Part shown: one piece after another, positions 1 to 5,463 of the stretch
Layout: each line of letters starts with the position of its first letter
Position numbering within the stretch: the first letter of the stretch is position 1
Origin: Elusimicrobia bacterium RIFOXYB2_FULL_49_7
GTDB lineage: Bacteria > Fibrobacterota > OXYB2-FULL-49-7
Direction: 5' to 3'
Length of the DNA stretch: 16,146 bases
Assembly (NCBI GenBank): GCA_001800515.1
Contig: MGVN01000024.1
Coordinates: 1 to 16,146, forward strand
Notes under the pieces: generated by a model
Database searches by the model: none
Seen by the model: the letters and a program-made list of their open reading frames with translations, nothing else
What the model was told of the DNA's origin: nothing
Translations under genes and position numbers: made by a program

Positions 1-766
1 CAACGCCGCTGGAAATTCGTTCGTTGGAAGCGATGTGCTTCAGTCCCAGCGACGTGACGGGCAGCACTGAAATGCCATCTGCGTCGATCAGGAAAGGATA
101 CTCATTGGTGCCATGGATTGACCCGCGATACTTGACAACGCGCAAGCGCCGTGAGGAGGTCTGCTCGCTCACGCGATGATCGAGCACGATCACGCAGTCG
201 GAGACATACTCTTCCAGGCCTTGGCGAGTCAGCGTTTCTGTGCCGCGTTCGCCGGTGATGATGGCCGTCACACCTTTATCCTTCAACCAGCGAAACAGGC
301 GGCGCAGTTCGGCGCGCAGGATGACCTGATTGGGCAGGCCGGAAAAGAGTGTCTCGATGGTATCCAGCACAACGCGCTTGGCGCCGATGGAATCAATGGC
401 AGACCCCAGGCGGATGAACAACCCTTCCAGATCGTATTCGCCGCTCTCTTCGATTTCACTGCGCTCGACATATACATAATCCAGCACGATCTTTTTGCGT
501 TCGGCCAAGTCTTTCAAATCGAAACCGAGCGAGGCGACGTTCTGGGACAGGTCTTTGGCGGTCTCTTCAAAAGCCATAAACACGCCCGGCTCGTTAAACT
601 GCGTTGCGCCGCGTACCAGAAACTCCATGCCAAGCAGAGTCTTGCCACAGCCTGCACCGCCGCATACCAGTGTCGGCCTGCCTTTGGGTAATCCGCCGCC
701 GGTGATCTCGTCCAGCCCCTGAATGCCGGTCAACGATTTGGGTAGTTGTTTTCTTGCTTTGGACAT
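1..766 (-). CDS. kaiC: KaiC-family ATPase, 5' part; cut by left edge of window
   Basis: RecA/DnaB-fold ATPase of the KaiC family, a cytoplasmic protein that in cyanobacteria forms a hexameric clock/phosphotransfer ring and elsewhere acts in signalling. About 255 residues are visible. Walker A is GGAGCGKT (residues 36-43), the paired catalytic glutamates are in FEET (67-68), and the Walker B-like strand ends at D135 (RVVLD). The KaiC signature KYRGSIHGTNEYPF follows near 213-225. The last visible residues (SNERISSGV) match the usual linker into a second KaiC domain, so I infer a double-domain protein whose CII half lies outside the window. The ATG at 766 has a good ribosome site, AGGAG, 9 nt upstream. 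The gene follows the HD-GYP gene by 69 nt on the same strand, so co-transcription is likely. No kaiA or kaiB is visible. Its G+C content is clearly higher than in the neighbouring genes (35 of the first 60 bases), which hints at transfer or a separate origin. The family call is firm; the partner and role are unknown. Confidence 0.9.
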   Translation of the reverse strand, partial: MSKARKQLPKSLTGIQGLDEITGGGLPKGRPTLVCGGAGCGKTLLGMEFLVRGATQFNEPGVFMAFEETAKDLSQNVASLGFDLKDLAERKKIVLDYVYVERSEIEESGEYDLEGLFIRLGSAIDSIGAKRVVLDTIETLFSGLPNQVILRAELRRLFRWLKDKGVTAIITGERGTETLTRQGLEEYVSDCVIVLDHRVSEQTSSRRLRVVKYRGSIHGTNEYPFLIDADGISVLPVTSLGLKHIASNERISSGV

Positions 767-835
767 GGTTCACCTCTCCTTTTTGGGATAGCGCCAGTAA
801 TCCTTCTTTAAGGCAAAAAGACAGAGTGGGACTCT

Positions 836-1930
836 TTACATCACGCTGTTTTCTCCGGCCTTATTATATTTGACGAATATTTTATCAAACACATCCGTCG
901 CATCCGTAAAAGCGCTTAATACTTTAGGATCAAAATGCTCCGGCTTTGTCCTACCATCGCCCTCTGTGATTATTTTACATGTTTTCTGATGGTCGAACGA
1001 CGGTTTGTAAGGCCTTTTGCTCCGCAGCGCATCGTACTGGTCGCACACCATAACGATCCGGCATCCTATTGGGATATCTTCCCCTTTGATGGCACACGGG
1101 TATCCGCTGCCGTCCCATTTTTCATGATGTCCAATTGCAATTGTTTCGGCCATTTTAAGTATTGCGCTTTGCGGATTCGAGAGTATTTTGCTGCCGATGG
1201 AACAGTGGGTTTTCATTGTATCGAACTCGCCCGGAAGCAGAGAGCTATTTTTTAGCAAAATACTGTCCGGTATGCCGATTTTTCCTATGTCATGCATGGA
1301 GCTTGCAATAGCGATATTTTCCAGGAAATCCTTTGGCATTTTCATGGTTCCGGCCAGGGTGATGGAATAAATGCCTATGCGTTTGACGTGATTGCCAGTG
1401 TCATCGTCCCTGTATTCCGCCGCAATAAGAAGTCTCTGTACCATTTCCCTACTTGAATTTTTTACTTGATTCAGGGCATGGGATAGCTCGGCCGTTCTTA
1501 TGGTTACGGTTTCCTCCAATGTGTTTTTATATTGCTTTTCAAAGCGTTTCAGCCGCCTTAATTCAGCTGCTCTTTCTATGGAACTCACCAGGTGGTTTAT
1601 ATCAAAAGGCTTTAAGATAAAATCAAAAGCATGATTGGCAACAGCCTGTATGACTGCCTCGGTTTCCGCATGCCCGGTGAGTAGTATGACCGGCAGATCG
1701 GGATCGATTTCGCTTATTTTCTTTAGAAATTCTAAGCCCGATATGCCCGGCATTTTAATGTCGGAGAGAACTATCTCGAAGGATTGCTTTTTCAGGATAT
1801 CAAGAGCCTGCTGGGCGCTTTCTGCAGGGATGATTGAATACGAACGGTTGGCCAGCTGCAAGCACAAGGATTCGCGCACAGCGAGATCGTCGTCGATTAA
1901 TAAAACGGATGTTTTAATGTTTTTGCCCAT
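836..1930 (-). CDS. Two-component response regulator with HD-GYP domain (RpfG type)
   Basis: A 364-residue cytoplasmic protein with a receiver domain (about 7-125), a helical/coiled-coil linker (about 125-165) and an HD-GYP domain (about 165-355). The receiver keeps the acidic pocket D13-D15, phosphoacceptor D57, T85 and K107. The HD-GYP domain has the expected metal ligands and signatures: H181, H213-D214 (MHDIGKIG), the H241 region, H268-H269-E270, and the GYP loop DGSGYP (273-278). It also has [14 protein letters not shown] (296-309). Family members hydrolyse cyclic-di-GMP, so phosphorylation probably controls second-messenger turnover. All key residues are present and nothing suggests degeneration. 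Only 22 bp separate it from the upstream HTH-REC gene, and kaiC follows, so it is the middle gene of an apparent operon. Upstream of the ATG there is only a poor ribosome site (GGCCGG), which suggests translation coupled to the preceding gene. The kinase partner is not in view. Confidence 0.95.
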   Translation of the reverse strand: MGKNIKTSVLLIDDDLAVRESLCLQLANRSYSIIPAESAQQALDILKKQSFEIVLSDIKMPGISGLEFLKKISEIDPDLPVILLTGHAETEAVIQAVANHAFDFILKPFDINHLVSSIERAAELRRLKRFEKQYKNTLEETVTIRTAELSHALNQVKNSSREMVQRLLIAAEYRDDDTGNHVKRIGIYSITLAGTMKMPKDFLENIAIASSMHDIGKIGIPDSILLKNSSLLPGEFDTMKTHCSIGSKILSNPQSAILKMAETIAIGHHEKWDGSGYPCAIKGEDIPIGCRIVMVCDQYDALRSKRPYKPSFDHQKTCKIITEGDGRTKPEHFDPKVLSAFTDATDVFDKIFVKYNKAGENSVM

Positions 1931-1952
1931 AAACCGGCCATTTTGTCATGTT

Positions 1953-2546
1953 TCAAATAACTGCATTTCCCTTGCCGTAAACTTGTTCTATAGCGCTTAT
2001 AAGTTCTTCCGGTCGAAACGGTTTGGAAAACATCTTGTCAACCCCAAAACTTTGCAGCCTCGTCCTATTCTCTTTATCCAAATAGCCTGAAATCACGATA
2101 ATCTCTGCATGCTTTGTAAATTCCACTCGCCGAATACTTTTACATACCTCAAAGCCATCAGCTTTAGGAAGATGCAGATCCAACACAATTATATCAGGAA
2201 TTAAAACACCTGCTTTAATGCATGCTTCATAGCCATCACTGGTTGTTTCAATAGTCGCCTTTGGGAAGACCTTCCTCAGCAGCTCCGATATAATTTCGAG
2301 AATTGACTCATCATCATCCACCACAAGAATTTTCTTCTCCGTTTCTTTTTCAATAAGCCCGGCAGGCAGGTTATTTTTTTTTAAAAATGAAATCAGATGC
2401 TCTCTCCTGATTTTACGATAATTGGTTATAGGGGTCTGCTTGCAAGGCAGCTTCCCTGCATCACAATAATTCCGCACTGTTTTTTCGGAAATCCCCAGAA
2501 TCTTGCTTACTTGTCCTGTTGTGAAGTAGACATTTTTCTCCATCAT
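1953..2546 (-). CDS. Response regulator with N-terminal excisionase/MerR-like HTH
   Basis: A 197-residue protein. An N-terminal helix-turn-helix of the excisionase/MerR type spans roughly residues 7-55 (FTTGQVSKILGIS, then EKTVRNYCDAGKL, then a basic stretch RKIRREHLISFL). A receiver domain covers about 72-193 with D77-D79, phosphoacceptor D123, S153 and K175. This order (DNA-binding domain first, receiver last) is the reverse of the OmpR/NarL layout. I infer a phosphorylation-controlled DNA-binding protein, perhaps regulating its own operon. The start is chosen at 2546: AAGGAG ends 10 nt upstream of this ATG. A TTG 6 nt further upstream is possible but too close to the ribosome site, and a second ATG follows immediately at 2543. 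It is the first gene of the operon with the HD-GYP and KaiC genes and sits directly behind a sigma70-like promoter flanked by two repeat arrays. Domain calls are firm; targets are unknown. Confidence 0.9.
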   Translation of the reverse strand: MMEKNVYFTTGQVSKILGISEKTVRNYCDAGKLPCKQTPITNYRKIRREHLISFLKKNNLPAGLIEKETEKKILVVDDDESILEIISELLRKVFPKATIETTSDGYEACIKAGVLIPDIIVLDLHLPKADGFEVCKSIRRVEFTKHAEIIVISGYLDKENRTRLQSFGVDKMFSKPFRPEELISAIEQVYGKGNAVI

Positions 2547-2585
2547 TATCAAATTGCTCCTTATAAAAAACCCACATAACTTTTT

Positions 2586-2617
2586 CGGTAAGTCGATAAG
2601 TCGGTAAGTCGGTAAGT
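2586..2617. repeat. Four tandem 8-bp repeats over the predicted transcription start
   Basis: Four back-to-back 8-mers: CGGTAAGT, CGATAAGT, CGGTAAGT, CGGTAAGT. Three copies are identical and one has a single change. The array begins right after the -10 box and covers about positions -4 to +27 of the predicted transcript. It could be an operator, a 5'-leader binding site, or simple slipped-strand expansion. The repeats themselves are certain; the role is open. Confidence 0.8.
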
Positions 2618-2619
2618 AT

Positions 2620-2649
2620 ATTATCGCTTAATTTGCTATTGTTTGTCAA
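2620..2649 (-). promoter_or_regulatory. Sigma70-type promoter of the HTH-REC / HD-GYP / kaiC operon
   Basis: On the minus strand a perfect -35 TTGACA (2649-2644) and a -10 GATAAT (2625-2620) are separated by 18 bp. The predicted start is near 2613, about 67 nt ahead of the chosen ATG at 2546. It is the only good promoter match before the operon and is framed by two direct-repeat arrays, which supports a regulated promoter. Confidence 0.65.
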
Positions 2650-2657
2650 GCGAGAAA

Positions 2658-2679
2658 TGGGAACGAATTGGGAACGAAT
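2658..2679. repeat. Perfect 11-bp tandem direct repeat upstream of the -35 box
   Basis: TGGGAACGAAT occurs twice with no gap (2658-2668 and 2669-2679). It lies about 45 to 67 bp upstream of the predicted start of the signalling operon. The period is one DNA turn, so two protein subunits would bind on the same face; 11-bp direct repeats are typical of PhoB/OmpR-class activator sites. Activator binding here is an inference from position and spacing. Confidence 0.7.
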
Positions 2680-2840
2680 GCCGCGAATCTCATTGATCCC
2701 CAGTTATAAGAGCCGCCATCGTCATTCGCTGATTTGCCCCAAAAATCTTTTTATCGTATGGGCAGTGGCTATTGAATCTATTCAAGATTGGACATTTTTA
2801 CATGGCTATCGCAAATGTGCCATTTCCCCAAGTTTTTAAG
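2680..2840. other. Intergenic stretch, no gene recognised
   Basis: An open frame on the plus strand (2633-2839) has no ribosome site, unlikely composition (many Trp, Arg and Ile without pattern) and runs antisense through the promoter. I see no RNA fold, terminator or repeat that I can support. It is probably spacer next to the decayed mobile DNA that follows. Confidence 0.4.
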
Positions 2841-3032
2841 TCATTGTTCCTTTTGCCCGTATGAATAAACTGGGGAGGTATGAGGTCGCGAATCCGTAGT
2901 CGCCACAAACTTCCGTGGCCGACGCACTCGCAGCCCTTGCCGTTTAAGGGCCATCCTCTCTACCGGAAAATCATTCCGTACTGCCTGCCTTTTGCGCTCT
3001 CTGTCCGGTTTAGCTTTCTGCTTCCCTTCCAT
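2841..3032 (-). pseudogene. Remnant resembling an IS3-family transposase (OrfB) segment
   Basis: A 63-residue, strongly basic reading frame. Its stretch RMALKRQGLRVRRPRKF followed by VATTDSR resembles, from memory, the linker of IS3-family OrfB transposases between the HTH_21 region and the rve catalytic core (typically ...RRRRFVxTTDSxH...PNLL). The rest of the protein, including all DDE catalytic residues, is missing. After TTDSR the match decays (PHTSPVY, then a stop), as expected of a frameshifted fragment. It nevertheless has a good ribosome site (AGGAG, 8 nt before the ATG at 3032), so a small expressed protein is not excluded. A longer version starting at a GTG at 3041 is possible but overlaps the ribosome site. 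No terminal inverted repeats or target duplications were found. Confidence 0.45.
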
Positions 3033-3171
3033 AGACACCACTCCTATAAGTAAAATAATTTAGGTTTCTGGTGTGTCCAAGCTTCTGGCGACAGGTCAGA
3101 TCGAGCTTCTGTCCCTCGATATTTGTCGGAATCTGTCCGTCTTTGTTGTTGACAGGGGCTGCTTTGCTCAT
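3010..3171 (-). CDS. Small ORF of unknown function (53 aa)
   Basis: Starts MSKAAPVNNKDGQIP and ends before the downstream small ORF is well under way, overlapping it by 23 nt in another frame. AAAGGA lies 6 nt upstream of the ATG, an acceptable ribosome site. I do not recognise the protein: it is hydrophilic, has no membrane segment and no known motif. The overlap of two consecutive small frames recalls the orfA/orfB layout of insertion sequences, but the sequence does not look like an IS3 OrfA helix-turn-helix. It may be a real short gene or decayed mobile DNA. Confidence 0.25.
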   Translation of the reverse strand: MSKAAPVNNKDGQIPTNIEGQKLDLTCRQKLGHTRNLNYFTYRSGVYGREAES

Positions 3172-3394
3172 GGTTTTTCCTTTAATTTTGGCTGAAAAAG
3201 CCCGAAAAGCCGGTTATTATCTCCAAGCCCAAAGATTTTTTTTCAATTAAGAGAATTGGATTACTGATAATGAGAATTGTGACGACTTATCATCTCAATA
3301 ACAGACAGTGTGGCTGTGGCGTATAATCACTATCGCATCAGTGCCATATTGAACGCGATCTTCAATCTGAAATGGTTGGAATGGAAATTAAAAG
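3172..3394. other. About 220 bp without recognisable gene
   Basis: The stretch lies downstream of argF and upstream of the small ORFs. A short frame without start codon (about 3285-3405, plus strand) reads through the argF stop region but has no start or ribosome site. The octamer GAGAATTG occurs twice, about 22 bp apart. I see no convincing terminator for argF here, so read-through from argF into the small ORFs is possible. Confidence 0.35.
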
Positions 3395-4321
3395 CTATTT
3401 CTTAACCAAGAGCGAGAGAACCGCTTTTTGAACATGCAGCCGGTTTTCCGCTTCATCAAACATCACGGAAGCGGCTCCATCCAGCACCTCATTGGTCGCT
3501 TCTTCGCCCCGATGTGCGGGCAGGCAGTGTGAAAAACGGGCGTGCTTGGGCGCCAAGGCCATCAGCTTTTCATTGACCTGAAAAGGGGAGAATCTTTTTT
3601 TTCGCTCCAGGGTTTCCCGTTCCTGTCCCATACTGGCCCAAACATCGGTATAGATTAAGTCGGCCCGTTTTACCGCCTCTTTGGGATCATGAAGCACACG
3701 GATTTTGGAACCGCTTTTAACGGCTTCTTTCGAGGCGAGTGAAAGAATATTCTTTCCGATTTCATATCCCTTTGGACAGGCCAGTGTAAAATGGGTGCCC
3801 AACTTGGCACAGAGCAGCAAAAGCGAGGCGGCTACATTATTGCCATCACCGATAAAGGTCAGTTCCAGTCCTTTTAATTTACCGAATTGTTCTTTCAGGG
3901 TGAGTCCCAGGGCCAGCGCCTGACAGGGGTGATGATCATCGCTTAAGGCATTGATAACCGGAATTGAGGCATGCGCGGCCAATTCCTCTTGAAGCTTGTG
4001 TGAAAACGTCCGAGCCACAATAGCCGATACCCACCGCTCCAGGTTTTTAGCCACATCGTAGGCCGATTCCCGTTTGCCTATTTGGATGGTATCGGGCGCC
4101 AAATAGATAGGACTGCCGCCGAGTTGGTTAATGCCGGTTTCAAAAGTGACCCGTGTACGGAGACTGGGTTTTTCAAATATCAGAACCACGGTTTTATTGG
4201 CCAAAACCGGGTGATTGCGTTTTCCCTTTTTTAATTCTTTCTTCATGTTGCCGGATAAAAAGAGCAGGTTGTTCAGCTCCGCTCCGGAGAACTCATTCAG
4301 AGTTAAAAGGTCTTTTGTCAT
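3395..4321 (-). CDS. argF: Ornithine carbamoyltransferase
   Basis: Transfers the carbamoyl group of carbamoyl phosphate to ornithine, giving citrulline, in cytoplasmic arginine synthesis. The 308-residue length is normal for the trimeric enzyme. Carbamoyl-phosphate binding motif SLRTR (53-57) follows FEKP, then HPCQ (131-134), nucleotide-fold-like GDGNNVAASL (158-167), DVWASMGQE (226-234, ornithine loop) and the catalytic HCLPAHRGEE (265-274) with Cys266. These distinguish it from aspartate carbamoyltransferase. Two mild oddities: SLRTR in place of the commoner STRTR, and HPCQALAL where HPCQxLAD is usual; neither removes a catalytic residue. The ATG at 4321 is preceded by AAGGACC. The gene lies 72 nt downstream of a small H-box protein gene on the same strand and may share its promoter. 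No other arg gene is adjacent. Confidence 0.96.
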   Translation of the reverse strand: MTKDLLTLNEFSGAELNNLLFLSGNMKKELKKGKRNHPVLANKTVVLIFEKPSLRTRVTFETGINQLGGSPIYLAPDTIQIGKRESAYDVAKNLERWVSAIVARTFSHKLQEELAAHASIPVINALSDDHHPCQALALGLTLKEQFGKLKGLELTFIGDGNNVAASLLLLCAKLGTHFTLACPKGYEIGKNILSLASKEAVKSGSKIRVLHDPKEAVKRADLIYTDVWASMGQERETLERKKRFSPFQVNEKLMALAPKHARFSHCLPAHRGEEATNEVLDGAASVMFDEAENRLHVQKAVLSLLVKK

Positions 4322-4393
4322 AAGAAGGTCCTTTTCTTAAAAAAAACAAAGAATCCTCGACCTGAAAGATCAATGATTCAATCGACTATCTTT

Positions 4394-4639
4394 TTATCGG
4401 GTTATTTGAATCTCTTTTTGGATGACGGAAAGCCGCAGGGACAGCTTTCGGGCGCTGTTCGTTTTCTTGGGAATAAAGGCAAGCAACTTTTTTACAAAGA
4501 ATTCATACTCCTTGCCTTTTTTTGTCTTCGAGCATTCCAGGGCTAATTCCGCGTAGCCATGGATGGTATTGAAAAGGTTGTTATAAGCATGCCGGATATT
4601 TGCAATTTCCGCGCATATCTTTTTAAAATCTTTTTTCAT
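4394..4639 (-). CDS. Stand-alone H-box (DHp-like) mini-protein, kinase domain absent
   Basis: An 81-residue protein. Residues 15-35 (IRHAYNNLFNTIHGYAELAL) closely follow the phosphoacceptor helix of one large class of histidine kinases, whose consensus is AHDFNNLLxxIxGYAELAL. The second half (FVKKLLAF, then RKLSLRLSV) would be the second helix of a dimerization domain. No sensor, ATP-binding (HATPase) or receiver domain follows, since the stop comes at residue 82. H17 is the candidate phosphoacceptor, but the acidic residue that normally follows it is Ala18. I infer a dimeric helical-hairpin protein that may take up or compete for phosphate with receiver domains; a decayed kinase is the alternative. 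There is no clear ribosome site; the predicted transcript start is only about 7 nt upstream. The similarity is read from the motif alone. argF follows on the same strand. Confidence 0.65.
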   Translation of the reverse strand: MKKDFKKICAEIANIRHAYNNLFNTIHGYAELALECSKTKKGKEYEFFVKKLLAFIPKKTNSARKLSLRLSVIQKEIQITR

Positions 4640-4652
4640 AAGTCAGGAACCT

Positions 4653-4682
4653 AAAATAAAAAGTCGCAGCTTTTCTTGTCAA
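4653..4682 (-). promoter_or_regulatory. Promoter for the H-box protein gene (and perhaps argF)
   Basis: Minus-strand TTGACA (4682-4677), 18-bp spacer, TATTTT (4658-4653). The predicted start near 4646 leaves a leader of only about 7 nt before the ATG at 4639. The -35 overlaps, on the opposite strand, the -35 of the tRNA promoter. Confidence 0.5.
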
Positions 4683-4705
4683 ATCAAACAAAAAAAAGAT
4701 ATATT
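4676..4705 (+). promoter_or_regulatory. Promoter of the tRNA-Arg gene
   Basis: Plus-strand TTGTCA (4676-4681), 18-bp spacer, TATATT (4700-4705). The predicted start is near 4712, a few bases before the mature 5' end at 4716, as usual for tRNA genes. The hexamer TTGTCAA read in reverse gives the TTGACA of the divergent promoter. Confidence 0.5.
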
Positions 4706-4715
4706 AATGACCATT

Positions 4716-4789
4716 GTGGGTGTAGCTCAAATGGATAGAGTGACAGATTCCGATTCTGTAGGCTGAAGGTTCAATTCCTTTCACCCACA
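4716..4789 (+). tRNA. tRNA-Arg, anticodon CCG
   Basis: A complete cloverleaf can be drawn. The acceptor arm GTGGGTG pairs perfectly with CACCCAC (4782-4788), then A73. TA is at positions 8-9. The D arm GCTC/GAGT has one G-U pair. The anticodon stem ACAGA/TCTGT is perfect, with loop TTCCGAT and anticodon CCG at 4750-4752, which reads the arginine codon CGG. The T arm GAAGG/CCTTT has loop TTCAATT. CCA is not encoded and must be added after transcription. There is no clear terminator before the convergent gene whose stop codon lies 9 bp downstream. Confidence 0.93.
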
Positions 4790-4798
4790 CATTTTCAA

Positions 4799-5269
4799 CT
4801 ACTTTTTGACTTCCGTGTTCGGGCGATACATCCCATGTTGTTCTTCAGACTGTTCCCTATCTACGTTTTCCTCGAGATTATCCGAAAAACTTTTGTCAAG
4901 CTTGATAGGCTTAAAGTTGGGGTCTGTCATATCTAAAATGTATACAGCCTGAGGATTGTCGAGCCAGCCCTGAACCTCGGTTTCTTCAAAAACGTAATTC
5001 ATATCCTTTTTGCCTTTATTTTCCGTTGAGACAAGCTGTTTTTCAACCCATCCTGTCTTGCCATTGGACAACCGTACTTTGAAAAGATTTCTGTCGGACT
5101 CCACAACTTCCATGTACTCATCTTTTTTGGCTGTATAGATAGGGTTTTCGTAAAGCTGGCGGACCTGATTCTGATAGACTTTTGTATTGTCTTTCTTGGC
5201 GACCACCACTTGCTTTTCCGCGGACACTGTCATGACCATTGCAAGCAGCAAAAGAGCGGCATATTTCAT
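4799..5269 (-). CDS. Secreted protein with SH3-like domain
   Basis: A 156-residue protein with a signal peptide (MKYAALLLLAMVMTVSA, likely cut near 17-18), then an SH3b-like region (about 20-82) of short beta strands ending with the hallmark GKTGWVEKQLV (70-80). A second conserved-looking block is VQGWLDNPQAVYILDM (99-114). The tail is highly charged (many E, D, K) and lacks a membrane segment. SH3b domains often bind peptidoglycan or peptides, so a periplasmic, envelope-associated role is plausible; the exact function is unknown. The start at 5269 is chosen because AAGGAAC lies 6 nt upstream and the signal peptide begins there; a longer frame upstream adds 16 residues that spoil the signal peptide. 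It converges on the tRNA-Arg gene and diverges from hppA across a 194-bp AT-rich gap. Confidence 0.8.
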   Translation of the reverse strand: MKYAALLLLAMVMTVSAEKQVVVAKKDNTKVYQNQVRQLYENPIYTAKKDEYMEVVESDRNLFKVRLSNGKTGWVEKQLVSTENKGKKDMNYVFEETEVQGWLDNPQAVYILDMTDPNFKPIKLDKSFSDNLEENVDREQSEEQHGMYRPNTEVKK

Positions 5270-5385
5270 AATGAAGTTCCTTTTTTGTTGTCTGATATAT
5301 AAGATATAATATTTCAAATTAAAATGAAATTAATATCATCAACATAATAATAATGGAATCGTTGATTTCAATCGTTAATTACCTC

Positions 5386-5414
5386 TTGAAATGAATGCCC
5401 GGTTAACGTATATT
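5386..5414 (+). promoter_or_regulatory. Promoter of hppA
   Basis: TTGAAA (5386-5391), 17-bp spacer, TATATT (5409-5414), giving a start near 5421 and a 43-nt leader with AAGGAGG before the ATG. Just upstream the heptamer AATCGTT occurs twice, 13 bp apart (5357-5363 and 5370-5376), a possible weak operator. Confidence 0.55.
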
Positions 5415-5463
5415 ATTTGGTCTTTTTGAAATTTCATTACTTAAACTTAATAAGGAGGTTTGC

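Noticed and set aside
176..722. Plus-strand open frames of up to 171 codons
   Set aside because: They lie antisense within kaiC, whose motifs (Walker A, FEET, KYRGS) are unmistakable on the minus strand. They have no ribosome site and no recognisable domain.
2586..2617. Repeat array as a CRISPR
   Set aside because: The units are 8 bp with no spacers between them, and there are no cas genes; it is a simple tandem repeat.
2633..2839. Possible 68-aa plus-strand protein
   Set aside because: It has no ribosome site, runs antisense through the signalling-operon promoter and the 11-bp repeat, and has no coherent composition or motif.
3285..3405. Short plus-strand frame ending in the argF stop region
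   Set aside because: It has no start codon or ribosome site, is about 40 codons long, and overlaps the argF 3' end antisense.
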